Shown: positions 24,043 to 32,974, counted from the first letter of the stretch. The stretch: DNA of 64,000 nucleotides from Bryobacteraceae bacterium (GCA_026002875.1 BPGE01000001.1:2480001-2544000), one strand, 5' to 3'. Notes: generated by a model not told the origin, from the sequence alone. Program-made: numbers and translations.

Positions 24043-25302
24043 TCAGCTCTCCATGATTTCGAGGGCCAGGCGGAAGAATTCCGGCGGGCCGAAGTTGCCG
24101 GATTTCGGGACGAGCGAATAACCGGGCGGATCGAGGCTTGCGAGCACCGGCACGCCGGGAGAAAGCTCGCGCGCGACGGCGGCGGCGCGGAGTCCGATGG
24201 CGTCGATCACGGCGCCCGAGGTTTCGCCGCCGGCGACAGCGATGCGGCGCACATCGAGTTCTGCGGCGGCGCGTGCGGCGATGGCGGCGAAGAGTTTCTC
24301 GACCGATTCCGCAGCCATCGGCGTGCGCGCATCGGGCGGCGAAGAGCTGGCCACCAGAGGAACGACGCCATGATCGAAGGCACGCGAGATGGCAGAAAGC
24401 AGCCTTTGGGTCTCCTGCCCGGGCGTGTCGAGCGCCGCCCGCGCGTCGACCGGGATGAGCAGCCCGCCGGACTGCTGCCAGTGGCTGATCTGGCGCAATG
24501 TGGCCTCGGAGCACGAGCCGGCCAGCAGAAGAGCGCGGCCACCGGCGTTGCGTGGAGCGGAGAGTGCGCCGGGCGTCCATCGGGCCCAAGTGGCCGGCAG
24601 CGCGGCGGTGATGCCGCTGCCTCCGGTGAGAACCCGGAGGGACCGGCAGGCGCGGGCGAGCACGAGCAGGTCTTCGTCGAGGATCGCGTCAGCGAGAGCG
24701 ATCCCGATTCCCTGCTGCTGGAGTTCAGCGATGCAGGAGCGCACGGCTGCGGGACCGCGGCGCACGGTTTCCAGGGGGATCAGGCCCACGCGGCGCGACG
24801 TCTGTTTCTGGAGGTGGCGGACCAGGTTGGAGTCGCGCATCGGCGTGATGGGGTGATCCCGCATCGGCGATTCGGAGAGCAGCACGCCATGCACGAAGAG
24901 ATGGCCGCGGTATTGCGTGCGGCCATTCACGGGAAGGGCGGGCGCGGCGATGGTGAAGGACTCTCGGGCGAGCGTGAGCAGTTCCGAGCACAGCGGCCCG
25001 ATGTTGCCACGCTCGGTCGAGTCGAAAGTCGAGCAGTATTTCAGCTGCCATTGCCGGGGCCGGAGCGGCGCTAGCCTCTGGAACGCCTGGCGCAGAATGC
25101 GGCAGGCGAGATCCGGTTCGACAGACCGGATCTTGAGCGAAGCCACCACCGCGTCCGGCGCAAAACGGCTGACGGCGCCGGCCGCGAATTCCGGTCCGAA
25201 GAGTTGCACCACGCGCGCGCCGGCGCGGACCAGCATCGACGCGGCATCCGCTCCGCCCGTGTAATCGTCGGCCAGAACGGCCAACCGAAGCGTGGAACTC
25301 AT
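24043..25302 (-). CDS. otnK: Four-carbon acid sugar kinase, OtnK/DtnK type
   Basis: A 419-residue protein of the former DUF1537 family. It has the N-terminal LADDYTGGADAA (10-21) and the STFDSTERGNIGP block (about 90-102). The C-terminal nucleotide-binding part (VLTGGSGI, then VAGGETSGAVIDAIGL) is also present. It phosphorylates a four-carbon acid sugar (3-oxo-tetronate, or D-threonate/D-erythronate in DtnK). The ATG at 25302 overlaps the transporter stop as ATGA. With otnC downstream it defines a tetronate degradation route; which stereoisomer is used cannot be told from the sequence. Confidence 0.85.
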   Translation of the reverse strand: MSSTLRLAVLADDYTGGADAASMLVRAGARVVQLFGPEFAAGAVSRFAPDAVVASLKIRSVEPDLACRILRQAFQRLAPLRPRQWQLKYCSTFDSTERGNIGPLCSELLTLARESFTIAAPALPVNGRTQYRGHLFVHGVLLSESPMRDHPITPMRDSNLVRHLQKQTSRRVGLIPLETVRRGPAAVRSCIAELQQQGIGIALADAILDEDLLVLARACRSLRVLTGGSGITAALPATWARWTPGALSAPRNAGGRALLLAGSCSEATLRQISHWQQSGGLLIPVDARAALDTPGQETQRLLSAISRAFDHGVVPLVASSSPPDARTPMAAESVEKLFAAIAARAAAELDVRRIAVAGGETSGAVIDAIGLRAAAVARELSPGVPVLASLDPPGYSLVPKSGNFGPPEFFRLALEIMES

Positions 25303-26486
25303 GGCATGCAACGTCCTTTCATGCGGAGCCAGGCCAGCGCGGCGGCGCCGTTCAGCGCGGCCGCTGCGGCAAAGTAAGGCACCGGCTCGCCGCTGCCCGT
25401 ACGGAGCAGCGGGAACAACGCCGCGCTGGCCATGGCGCCGAAATTCCCGATCATGTTCATGAGCCCGGACAAAGCGGCGGTGTGCCGGCCTCCAATGTCC
25501 TGGCAGAAGGTCCACGAAGGGCTGATCGTGCTGTCCGCGCCAAAGGCCGCCGTTGCGAACCACAGGCTGGCCGCCAGCGGCGTCTCCGCGCCGGGCAGGG
25601 CCAGCAGCGCGGCCGCCGCAAGCAGGAAGCCCGCAGCGGCCGGTCCCCTCCTGGACCAGCCGGGCGCTCTCTGGTACATCCAGTCCACCGCTCGGCCCGA
25701 GATCCACTGCGATGATGCCCCAGCCAGCAGGGGGATGGCGGAGAAGGCGGCGGAAGCCTGAGCGGACAGCGAATATCGAGTCTGAAGATAGGAAAACATC
25801 CACGTCAAACAAAGAAAAAACGTGAAATTTCCGGCAAAATACTGGAAACACGCCAGCGCCATCTGCATCAAGGGAAATCCGCCTTGAGGATGGCTATCAT
25901 CCGCGGCGGCTTGCTGAGACTCCGGCCGGGGATACGGCCGGTCGCGGTAGCAGGCGAACCACACAACGGCCCAGAGGATGCCGGGGATGGCCAGCAGCAC
26001 GAAAGACCAGCGCCAGCCGAGGCTCGCCAGCATGGCTGCGAACACGGGAAAAGACAGTGCCGCGCCGATGCGCGATCCGGAGAAGAGAATCCCGTTGGCG
26101 AATCCCCGCCGCTCCGGGGGCAGAGAGGAGGCGATGACCCGCGCGGCGCCCGGAAAGGCGGCGGCTTCAAAAACGCCAAAGACAAGCCGGATGAGAAACA
26201 GGCTGGCGAAACTCCACGCCGCTGCCGTCGCAGCCGTCATCAGGCTCCAGCAGATGACGGCGCCCGCCAGGAGCCGCCGCGCGCCAAAGCGGTCCGCCAT
26301 CCAGCCCGCGGGCACCTGGGCGAGCGCGTACCCCAGGCTGAAGGCGCTGAACACGAGACCCATTCGGACATCCGACAGGCCCAGCGACGCCGTGATGCCG
26401 CCCCGGGCGCTGCTGATGCAGGCGCGGTCAACATACGTGATGACGGAGAGCAGGAACAGCGCAGTCAGAATCGCCCGAGTGTTCAC
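25299..26486 (-). CDS. MFS transporter (anion:cation symporter-like)
   Basis: A 395-residue transporter with about twelve helices. The first helix contains VITYVDRACIS, and the helix 2-3 loop has GYALAQVPAGWMADRFGARR, the standard MFS motif as found in the ACS subfamily (hexuronate, glucarate, tartrate and similar acid-sugar carriers). It overlaps the amidohydrolase upstream and otnK downstream by four bases each, so it is firmly in the operon and is the obvious uptake system for the substrate. Confidence 0.82.
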   Translation of the reverse strand: MNTRAILTALFLLSVITYVDRACISSARGGITASLGLSDVRMGLVFSAFSLGYALAQVPAGWMADRFGARRLLAGAVICWSLMTAATAAAWSFASLFLIRLVFGVFEAAAFPGAARVIASSLPPERRGFANGILFSGSRIGAALSFPVFAAMLASLGWRWSFVLLAIPGILWAVVWFACYRDRPYPRPESQQAAADDSHPQGGFPLMQMALACFQYFAGNFTFFLCLTWMFSYLQTRYSLSAQASAAFSAIPLLAGASSQWISGRAVDWMYQRAPGWSRRGPAAAGFLLAAAALLALPGAETPLAASLWFATAAFGADSTISPSWTFCQDIGGRHTAALSGLMNMIGNFGAMASAALFPLLRTGSGEPVPYFAAAAALNGAAALAWLRMKGRCMP

Positions 26487-27238
26487 GCTGCCTCTCCGTC
26501 CAGCAGCCGGCGCGCGGTTTCCCAGAGAATCTTGCGGCGTTCCGCTTCCGGGATGTCCAGATCGACAATTTTCCCGATCTCAGCCTTCCGGGATTCGGGC
26601 AGGTCCGATCCGATCATGAGACGGTCCGCAGGAACATGGCGCAGGACTTCATGCACATTCGCGGGCGTGAGAGTGGATAATTCCAGGAAGATATTCGGGC
26701 AGACGGTGGCGGCGACGATCGCTTCCAGGTAATAGGCTGAGCCGCCGGCATGAGCCAGCACGACGGGCATCTCCGGAAAACGGCGCGCCACCGGAATGAA
26801 CAGGGAGGGCAGCGCGTAGGGAGCCCCGTTTCCGGTGTGACAGATCAGCACGAGGCGGTGTTCGGCCGCCAGAGAGGCGAGTTCGAAAAACTCGTCGCCC
26901 AACGGAAACAGCGGTTGATACTGAGGCTGGAATTTCAGCGCCCGGAAGCCGTAAGAGTTTACGACCCGGTTCAGCTCGGCCCGCCTATCCGCTGAGGGAA
27001 GAAAAGCAGGCAGGCAGGCGGCGCCGCTGAAACGGTCCGGGTGCGCCGCCACGCCGGCGCCAATGAGATCATGCGCCTGGCGGAAGTCGTCCACGACAGG
27101 ATAGGGGATCAGGAGAGAACGCTCGATCCCATCGCTGTCCATGTCTCTGAGAATCTGCTCCGGGCTGTATTCGCGGCCGTTGTGGCGGGCGCGCCCCGGA
27201 TGCACGTGCGTGTCATAGACAGGCAAGCCGGCAATCAT
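26483..27238 (-). CDS. Amidohydrolase-family (type 2) metal-dependent hydrolase
   Basis: A 251-residue TIM-barrel hydrolase of the amidohydrolase_2 type. H11 and H13 in DTHVHPG form the first metal site. LVLICHTGNG (about 129-138) and VLAHAGGSAYYLE (about 160) carry further histidines, and SDLPE near residue 212 supplies the last aspartate. Relatives act as lactonases or decarboxylases. In this operon a lactonase that opens an acid-sugar lactone, or a decarboxylase, would fit; this is inference. It overlaps both neighbours by four bases. Confidence 0.72.
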   Translation of the reverse strand: MIAGLPVYDTHVHPGRARHNGREYSPEQILRDMDSDGIERSLLIPYPVVDDFRQAHDLIGAGVAAHPDRFSGAACLPAFLPSADRRAELNRVVNSYGFRALKFQPQYQPLFPLGDEFFELASLAAEHRLVLICHTGNGAPYALPSLFIPVARRFPEMPVVLAHAGGSAYYLEAIVAATVCPNIFLELSTLTPANVHEVLRHVPADRLMIGSDLPESRKAEIGKIVDLDIPEAERRKILWETARRLLDGEAA

Positions 27239-28305
27239 CTCGCGGTCTCCATTGCGTCAAGAATGGCGTCAGTCAGCTGGGAGGAGGACAGGCCGCCGCC
27301 CAGATCCGGCGTCGCTTTGGCGGGATCAGACAGAACGCGGGCGGCGGCCCGCCAGATCGTTTGCGCAGCGTTACGGCACGCCTCCGAGCGCAGCCACTCC
27401 AGCATCATGGCCGCCGACAGAATCGCAGCAACGGGGTTGGCGATTCCCTTCCCTGCGATGTCGGGCGCCGATCCGTGCGCGGGCTGGAACACAGCGTGCC
27501 GCTCGCCGATGTCGGCCGACGGCGCGACGCCCATGCCGCCGACAAGCGCTGCCGCGAGGTCCGAAAGGATGTCGCCGAACATGTTTTCAGTGACGATGAC
27601 GTCGAAGTCCTCAGGACGCCGGACCAGCGCCAGAGCCGCGGCATCCACGTACAGCCGGGAGGTCCGCACATCCGCGTGCTCCGCTGCGGTCTCGTCGAAG
27701 ACGCGGCGGAAAAACGCCATCGAGGGCAGCACGTTCGACTTGTCGACCAGCGTGACATGCCGCCGCCGCTGACGCGCCAGCGCGAAAGCGAAGCGGAAGA
27801 GCCGCACGGATGCCGCGCGCGTAATCCGCATTTCGTCCACCACCTCGTCCGCTCCCCCGGGCCACCGGCGCTTGCGGGAAGAAAACAGGCCTTCGGTGCT
27901 CTCGCGAACGAGCACGAAATCGATGTCGCCGGCCGACCGTCCGCGCAGCGGGCTGTGCGCGGGATGAAACAGACGCACGGGGCGGACGCCGGCATAGAGA
28001 TCCAGCCGCTCGCGGAGATCCAGCTGCGGCGCTATCTCCGTGCCTCCGGGGCCGCGGACCTGCGGCAGCCCCATGGCGCCCAGCAGGATGGCGTCGCACC
28101 GCGACACCTGCTCGAACACGGATTCCGGAAATGGATCTCCCGAACGCAGGAATTCGGCCGCGCCGATGGAATGCTCTTCCCTTTCGAACCGCAGTTGCGG
28201 AAAAAGCGCTTCGACTTTTCGCAAAACACGCCACGCTTCTTCGATGACTTCCGGCCCGATGCCGTCGCCGGGCAGGCTGGCGATCCGGTAGGTCTCAGTC
28301 TCCAT
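27235..28305 (-). CDS. Isopropylmalate/tartrate dehydrogenase-like oxidoreductase
   Basis: A 356-residue beta-decarboxylating hydroxyacid dehydrogenase. It has GDGIGPEVIEEA near the N-terminus, the substrate arginine block VRESTEGLFSS (about 133), the VDKSNVLPSMAFFRR lysine region (about 182), the metal-aspartate block TENMFGDILSDLAA (about 235) and the NAD-loop block QPAHGSAPDIAGKGIANP. Overall it is nearest the tartrate/isopropylmalate dehydrogenases. No leu genes are nearby, so a role in the acid-sugar operon is more likely than leucine synthesis. I start at the ATG at 28305, preceded by GGAGGAG, instead of an upstream ATG within the Gfo/Idh gene. Confidence 0.8.
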   Translation of the reverse strand: METETYRIASLPGDGIGPEVIEEAWRVLRKVEALFPQLRFEREEHSIGAAEFLRSGDPFPESVFEQVSRCDAILLGAMGLPQVRGPGGTEIAPQLDLRERLDLYAGVRPVRLFHPAHSPLRGRSAGDIDFVLVRESTEGLFSSRKRRWPGGADEVVDEMRITRAASVRLFRFAFALARQRRRHVTLVDKSNVLPSMAFFRRVFDETAAEHADVRTSRLYVDAAALALVRRPEDFDVIVTENMFGDILSDLAAALVGGMGVAPSADIGERHAVFQPAHGSAPDIAGKGIANPVAAILSAAMMLEWLRSEACRNAAQTIWRAAARVLSDPAKATPDLGGGLSSSQLTDAILDAMETAR

Positions 28306-29326
28306 ACTCCTCCATGGCGACAACCCTGCGCGCCGCGGCCGATTCGTAGCAGGCCTCCACCAGCCGGACAGTCCGCAGGTACGTCCGTCCTTCCGATTCG
28401 CAGGGCTCGCCGGTCAGCAGGCACCGCAGCGCATGCCGCTGGAACGCATGCACGCTGTCGCCCTTGTAGCCCCGCTGCGGCACCGGATACTCATGGACGG
28501 CCGGCTGCGCTCCGTGCCCGCACAGGAACACTTTTCCGTATCCGTCCATGCACAGAACCGCCGAATCGCCTTCGCAACGAAGATCGCCGAATGCGGGAGG
28601 GGGCGGCATGGGACCGCTGATGCGGTTGGCGTCGATCAGGCCTGCGGCGCCCGAGCGGAAATGGAGGTGAATCCAGGCGGCGTCCTCGCCGGAAATGGAT
28701 GGATGAATACGGGCTGTTTCACAGTAGACCGACTCGATTTCACCCAGAAGAAACCGGAAAGTGTCGAGGAAATGCACCAGTGTTTCATAGTTGAGAAGGC
28801 GCGGCATCGAGCGGAAGTAGGGCTGGACGGAATACGGCTCCGGACCGCGCCCGTCGCCTGTTCGCATCAGAAAAGACAGCAGAAAAGGCCTGCCGACCGC
28901 CCCTTCGTCCAACAGGCGCCGGATCTCCCGGTACCAGGGCTGCCAGCGCCAGTTCTCGTGGATCAGCAGGCGCACGCCCGCCGCTTCCGCCGCGCGCACC
29001 ATCGCCTCGCATTCTGCGAGCGAAGGCGCCATCGGTTTCTGACAGATGACGTTCACGCCGCGGGAAGCCGCAAGCTCGGTCAAAGGCAGGTGCGTGTCTG
29101 GACGAGTCACGATGTCGAGGAACTGCGGCTGCTCGGTCCGGAGCATCTCCTCCACCGAGGCGTACACCCGCGGGATGCGATGGCGTTCCGCGAATGTTTT
29201 CGCGCGTCCGGCATCCGGATCGGCGACGGCCGTGATTTCGGCCTCGGGAATCCTGCTCCAGGCTTCGGCGTGAAATTGGGCGAAATAGCCGGCGCCGGCC
29301 ATGGCGCCCCGGAAAGGCTGAGTCAT
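28295..29326 (-). CDS. Gfo/Idh/MocA oxidoreductase (cytoplasmic)
   Basis: A 343-residue NAD(P)-dependent dehydrogenase. The nucleotide-binding start AGAGYFAQFHAEAW is at 10-23, the QKPMAPS block (usually EKP) near residue 95, and the second block ENWRWQPWY near residue 122. No signal peptide is present, unlike the two other Gfo/Idh proteins in this window. It lies in the tetronate operon and may oxidise a hydroxy-acid or sugar precursor. The glutamine in place of the usual glutamate before KP is a small deviation. Confidence 0.82.
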   Translation of the reverse strand: MTQPFRGAMAGAGYFAQFHAEAWSRIPEAEITAVADPDAGRAKTFAERHRIPRVYASVEEMLRTEQPQFLDIVTRPDTHLPLTELAASRGVNVICQKPMAPSLAECEAMVRAAEAAGVRLLIHENWRWQPWYREIRRLLDEGAVGRPFLLSFLMRTGDGRGPEPYSVQPYFRSMPRLLNYETLVHFLDTFRFLLGEIESVYCETARIHPSISGEDAAWIHLHFRSGAAGLIDANRISGPMPPPPAFGDLRCEGDSAVLCMDGYGKVFLCGHGAQPAVHEYPVPQRGYKGDSVHAFQRHALRCLLTGEPCESEGRTYLRTVRLVEACYESAAARRVVAMEEYGD

Positions 29327-29371
29327 GACGCTGGTCCCGCATCCAGAATACCGGCAGCCCGCCAGCCGGCA

Positions 29372-30322
29372 TTAGGAGGAAACGTTCACGGACTTGTCCG
29401 ATCCTGCCTGGCGCCGCAGTTCGCGCGGAGCGACGCCGAAATAGGCTTTGAATCGCCGGTCGAAATAGCTCTGATCGGAGAACCCGCACCGCTCGGCGAT
29501 CTCTCCGACGGGGAGCGGCGTCTCGCGCAGCAGGCTGTATGCCTCGCGCAGGCGGATCTGATTCAGATAATCGACAAACGTGCTGCCGGTGGCCATGCGG
29601 AAGCGGCGCATGAAACGCGTAGCGCTCATGCCCACCAGGCGGGCGGCCTCCGCCACCGTGATCCTGCGGGAAAAGTTCTGCTCCAGCCATCTCAGGAGCG
29701 GAACCAGCCTGTCGATCTGCGGCAGCGCGGGCGAGGGCGGACTGGGAGGAAGAAGCGAGCTGAGCGAAACCAGCAGATCCAGCAGCAGCAGCTTGATCCG
29801 CGACTGCTGATTCGCGCCGCCGCTGCCTGAGAAGACCTGCCCGAGAAGGCGCACGAGGGCGCTCCGGCCGCCGCATGCGCGCACGGCAGGGGCGGGCAGG
29901 CGGGGGCTGGCGCCGCCGCGCACGGCATGGAAAACCGACAGAAAACCGTGATCGCAGGGAAGAGCGGCGAATCCGGCGACAAGCCGCGGCTCGAAGGTCA
30001 CGACCACCGCCCGCCTTCGCGCGCCCCGGAATTTCCAGATGCCGTGCAGACGGAGATTGTCGACCACGAGAATGTCGCCCGCCCGGAAAGGCACAAGCGA
30101 TTCGCCGATGCGGAACTCGCCTGCGCCGGCGACGGGGCAGAAGAGCTCGAGGCGTTCATGCCACGAGAGCGGCACTCCCGTTTCAATCACGGGGAACTCG
30201 AAGGCATGGATCGCCAGGGGAAAATGCGGGTCGAGCTCGAGCGGGTAGCGGCGTTCGCCGTCGACCCGGAAGACGAGATCGAAAGGAACAAAAGCCAGGG
30301 AATCCGGCAGGCGGGATGTCAT
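29372..30322 (-). CDS. AraC-family regulator with cupin-like sensing domain
   Basis: A 316-residue regulator. The N-terminal half (about 20-130) looks like a cupin-type effector domain (FRAGDILVVDNLRLHG). The C-terminal part (about 205-305) holds the two helix-turn-helix units of AraC/XylS proteins, with ITVAEAARLVGMSATRFMRRF and IAERCGFSDQSYFDRRFKAYFG. It stands directly upstream of the Gfo/Idh-IPMDH-amidohydrolase-MFS-otnK-otnC genes on the same strand with a 45-base gap, so it is the likely regulator of that operon. Confidence 0.85.
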   Translation of the reverse strand: MTSRLPDSLAFVPFDLVFRVDGERRYPLELDPHFPLAIHAFEFPVIETGVPLSWHERLELFCPVAGAGEFRIGESLVPFRAGDILVVDNLRLHGIWKFRGARRRAVVVTFEPRLVAGFAALPCDHGFLSVFHAVRGGASPRLPAPAVRACGGRSALVRLLGQVFSGSGGANQQSRIKLLLLDLLVSLSSLLPPSPPSPALPQIDRLVPLLRWLEQNFSRRITVAEAARLVGMSATRFMRRFRMATGSTFVDYLNQIRLREAYSLLRETPLPVGEIAERCGFSDQSYFDRRFKAYFGVAPRELRRQAGSDKSVNVSS

Positions 30323-30374
30323 GAGCGCCGGAGGGAGCGGGGTGCGGCGGCGGCTCGCGCCGCACCCCCGGAAA

Positions 30375-31217
30375 TCACGCGCCGTAAATCCTGCGGAAGT
30401 TGGCGAGGCACTTCTCCGCCGCTTCGTATGGCGGCAGGTCGTGGCCTTCCTGTTCGATCAGGTAGAACTCCACTCCGCCGACAGACTCGGCAGCCTTGAA
30501 GATGTCTTTCCAGGGAGAGTCGCCTTCGCCGAACAGGACGCGATAGCCCCTGTCCTTCGACCATTCCTTGCAATGGATGGACTGCAGGCGCCCGGGATTC
30601 GAGCGGATCCACGCCACGGGATCGTTGCCCGTCTCCACGCACGTGCCCACGTCGAGCTGAAGGATGACGGATTTCGGCGTGTTTTTTGCGAGAATCTCGA
30701 GCGGTTTCTGACCTTCCACCGGCCGCCATTCGATCTGGTGGTTGTGGAATCCGACAGCGCAGCCGGCCTTGCGCGCAATTTCGTCGGCTTTCGTGAGAAC
30801 ATCGGCGACTTTCTTCCACCCGTCGGCCGTGGGCTCCACCTTGCCGGCGCTGGCCATGACGATGTATTTGCTGCCGAGCGCTTTGTTCCACTCGATCGTC
30901 TTCTCCATGTTCTCTGGCAGGAGATTGTTGGGGCCGTTGTGCGTGGAGAGGCACTTGACGTTCAGGTCATCGAGCAGCTTCCGCATCTCCTTCAGCTGCT
31001 CCATGGTCCAGCCGATGTACGGACCGTAAAACTCGACGCACTGGTAGCCCATTCTGGCGACGGTTTTGACGGGCGTGAAGATGTCCTTCGCCATCTCCTG
31101 GCGGACGGAGTACATTTCAATGCCGACCAGCGGCCTGGCTGCGCCCAGCGCAGGCAGCGCCGCGGCTGCGCCTGCGGCGGCGACAAAGGAACGGCGTGTC
31201 AGATTCTGCTTCTGCAT
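30375..31217 (-). CDS. Exported xylose-isomerase-like TIM-barrel protein
   Basis: A 280-residue AP-endonuclease-2/xylose-isomerase-fold protein with a twin-arginine leader (LTRRSFVAAAGAAAA), so exported folded. Barrel strands carry metal-site candidates: VEFYG near residue 62, CLSTHNG near 90, VGFHNHQIEW near 160, LQLDVGTC near 187 and HCKEWS near 215. Relatives include sugar-phosphate isomerases/epimerases and hydroxypyruvate isomerase. In the otn pathway a relative of this fold (OtnI) isomerises 2-oxo-tetronate, but the export signal argues against that role here. Substrate unknown. Confidence 0.75.
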   Translation of the reverse strand: MQKQNLTRRSFVAAAGAAAALPALGAARPLVGIEMYSVRQEMAKDIFTPVKTVARMGYQCVEFYGPYIGWTMEQLKEMRKLLDDLNVKCLSTHNGPNNLLPENMEKTIEWNKALGSKYIVMASAGKVEPTADGWKKVADVLTKADEIARKAGCAVGFHNHQIEWRPVEGQKPLEILAKNTPKSVILQLDVGTCVETGNDPVAWIRSNPGRLQSIHCKEWSKDRGYRVLFGEGDSPWKDIFKAAESVGGVEFYLIEQEGHDLPPYEAAEKCLANFRRIYGA

Positions 31218-31325
31218 GACGTAGATGACGATATCACAGCGCCGGTGGTTGCGGAGCGGGGACGGGCTTCATCTGAATGCCGGACGGCCCCATGCCCGAA
31301 CCCGGCTTGCCGCAGGAGCGTGAGC

Positions 31326-31949
31326 TTACTGCTGTTTCGGCAACAGCGACAGCACCGCTTCCGTCGGGCTGGGGATGACATGCGCCGCGATGAGCTTGCC
31401 GAGGCCATCCACTTTCGACTTGCCCGCTTCGACAGCCGCGCGCACGGCGGCGACGTCGCCTTTGATCACGACGGTGATGTAGCCGCCGCCGAGCTTCTCG
31501 CGCGCGAGCACCTCGACGTCCGCCGTCTTGCAGGCGGTGTCGATGGCCTCGAACACGGCGGTGAAACCCTGCGTTTCAATCAGACCCACGGCGAAAGGCG
31601 CCTGTCCTTTCACGGTTGCCTCCCTGTACTGCTCACCGGGCGTGTGCACAACGTCCTGCTCGATGAGCGGATTGTATTCCTTGCCTCCCTGCCAGCCGCG
31701 GCGGCCGCGCGGCTCGGGGTTCGGGATGATATCGGTGATGCAGGCGACCTGCATGGATTCGGCCGCGACGCGGCCGGCTTCAATCGCCGCTCGCACCGCG
31801 CCGAGCGGGCCGGTGATTTTCATCATGGCGCCCGCAAGGTCGTTCAGCTCGATCTGGAAGAGTTCGACGTCCGCGGTCTTCTCCATCGTGTCGAGCACGA
31901 CCATGGACGGGCTCCAGCCCGCCACTTCGATGAGGCCGAGCGCGTTCAT
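31326..31949 (-). CDS. BMC-T microcompartment shell protein (tandem BMC domains)
   Basis: A 207-residue protein made of two BMC domains. Domain 1 is about 2-80 ([10 protein letters not shown] start, DIIPNPEP end). Domain 2 is about 119-197 ([24 protein letters not shown] start, pore loop [13 protein letters not shown] at 152-164, [11 protein letters not shown] end). A linker of about 38 residues joins them. Such tandem proteins form pseudohexameric trimers in the shells of bacterial microcompartments. Domain 2 is canonical and domain 1 is divergent, with an unusual pore region (ELNDLAGAM). The ATG at 31949 overlaps the stop of the DHDPS-like aldolase gene, so shell and enzyme are co-translated. 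No BMC-H or BMC-P gene lies in the window. Confidence 0.92.
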   Translation of the reverse strand: MNALGLIEVAGWSPSMVVLDTMEKTADVELFQIELNDLAGAMMKITGPLGAVRAAIEAGRVAAESMQVACITDIIPNPEPRGRRGWQGGKEYNPLIEQDVVHTPGEQYREATVKGQAPFAVGLIETQGFTAVFEAIDTACKTADVEVLAREKLGGGYITVVIKGDVAAVRAAVEAGKSKVDGLGKLIAAHVIPSPTEAVLSLLPKQQ

Positions 31950-32962
31950 TCAAGCATGCCCCTCCGGCGCAGAGTTTCCATGACCTCGAGGACGATCTGC
32001 TGCACGCGGTCGCGCGAGGGTTCGCCCGAGCGCGGAGCGCAGCCGGACTCGGGCGGCTCGACGATGCCCGTGTCAGCCAGCAGGCACTGCAGCACGCGCT
32101 TGAGCGCGGCGCGGTCGGCCTTCTGGGACGCGCTCTGCGGCTGGCGGCCGCGCCCGAACTGGAAGCCGCGCATCTCGGCGCCGGCGCGGAAGCCATCCGG
32201 GAATTCAAAATGGTTCAGCATCATGTCGAACAATTCGAGGATGCGGAACTGAAGCTGCATCGCCTCCTGAAGCTGGCCCGCGCGGAACAGGTCGTAGAGC
32301 CTGCGCATCAGCTCGGGCACGACGTTGGAAGCCGCATTCGTACCGCCATCGGCGCCGGCCATCATCATCGGCACGAGCACGCAGTCCCAGCCGGTAAGGA
32401 AGGTGAAATCCGGGCGGTGCGGGCGGATGGCGGCGATCATGCGCATCATGAACGCCACGTCGCCGGAGCTGTCCTTGATGCCCACGATCCGTTCCAGCTC
32501 GCTCAGCCGGCGGATGGTGTTCAGGTCGATCGGGCTGGCGAACAGCGGGATGTTGTACAGCGTGACATCGATGGGCGAGTGCAGCGCGATCTCGCGGAAG
32601 TACATGTACACCGACTCGGGGCTGAGCCGGTAATAAATAGGCGAGACGATGGCGACGGCGCGGGCGCCGTAGGAGTGGTACAGCTCGCAGGCGGCGATGG
32701 TTTCGCGCGCATTGGCTTCGGCGGCGCCGGCGAGCACGGGTGCGCGCCCGCGCGCCTCCTCGCAGGTGATCTTCACGATGAGGCGCCGTTCTTCCACCGT
32801 GAGGCGCGTGAATTCGCCGGTGGAGCCGTTCGGGTAGAGTCCGTGGACGCCCTTCTCCATCAGCCAGCCGATGAAGCGGCGCAACTCCGCCTCGTTCACC
32901 CGGTCGCGCTCGTCGAGCGGCACGAGCATCGGAGTGAAGATGCCCTGGAGCCGTTCAGCCAT
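31946..32962 (-). CDS. DHDPS/N-acetylneuraminate-lyase-family aldolase with C-terminal encapsulation-peptide-like tail
   Basis: A 338-residue class I aldolase-family protein. It has GSTGEF (46-51), Y136 in LYNIPLF, and the Schiff-base lysine K163 in GIKDSSGD, all as in DHDPS/NAL/KDG-aldolase enzymes, so it looks catalytically competent. The family norm is about 295 residues. The extra tail has a Pro/Gly/Ser-rich linker (302-316) and then an amphipathic helix (317-335) with V320, I323, V324, V327, M328 and L331 on one face. That is the pattern of microcompartment encapsulation peptides. It overlaps the BMC-T gene as ATGA. A canonical dapA exists at 44066-44947, so this is not the lysine enzyme. 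A 2-keto-(3-deoxy) acid substrate is likely; the exact one is unknown. Confidence 0.85.
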   Translation of the reverse strand: MAERLQGIFTPMLVPLDERDRVNEAELRRFIGWLMEKGVHGLYPNGSTGEFTRLTVEERRLIVKITCEEARGRAPVLAGAAEANARETIAACELYHSYGARAVAIVSPIYYRLSPESVYMYFREIALHSPIDVTLYNIPLFASPIDLNTIRRLSELERIVGIKDSSGDVAFMMRMIAAIRPHRPDFTFLTGWDCVLVPMMMAGADGGTNAASNVVPELMRRLYDLFRAGQLQEAMQLQFRILELFDMMLNHFEFPDGFRAGAEMRGFQFGRGRQPQSASQKADRAALKRVLQCLLADTGIVEPPESGCAPRSGEPSRDRVQQIVLEVMETLRRRGMLE

Positions 32963-32968
32963 GCGTGT

Positions 32969-32974
32969 ACTATC
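32969..32974 (-). promoter_or_regulatory. -10-like GATAGT, 6 bases before the aldolase/BMC-T operon
   Basis: GATAGT plus ACACGC leads into the ATG at 32962, the same spacing as TATAGT at nuoA. It would give a leaderless transcript for the aldolase and shell genes. The first base departs from the consensus T. Confidence 0.35.

Noticed and set aside
27235-28305. IPMDH-like gene as leuB
   Set aside because: No leuA, leuC or leuD is adjacent; it is embedded with four-base overlaps in an acid-sugar operon, and its blocks fit tartrate-type relatives at least as well.
30375-31217. Exported isomerase-like protein as OtnI of the tetronate operon
   Set aside because: It carries a clear twin-arginine leader and is separated from the operon by the AraC gene, while OtnI works in the cytoplasm.
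31218-31325. Short proline-rich frame after the BMC-T gene
   Set aside because: It has no usable start codon with a ribosome site and mostly overlaps the BMC-T end; not supported as a gene.
30321-32252. Plus-strand open frame of about 640 codons opposite the isomerase and BMC-T genes
   Set aside because: It runs through two recognisable minus-strand genes and has no motif of its own.
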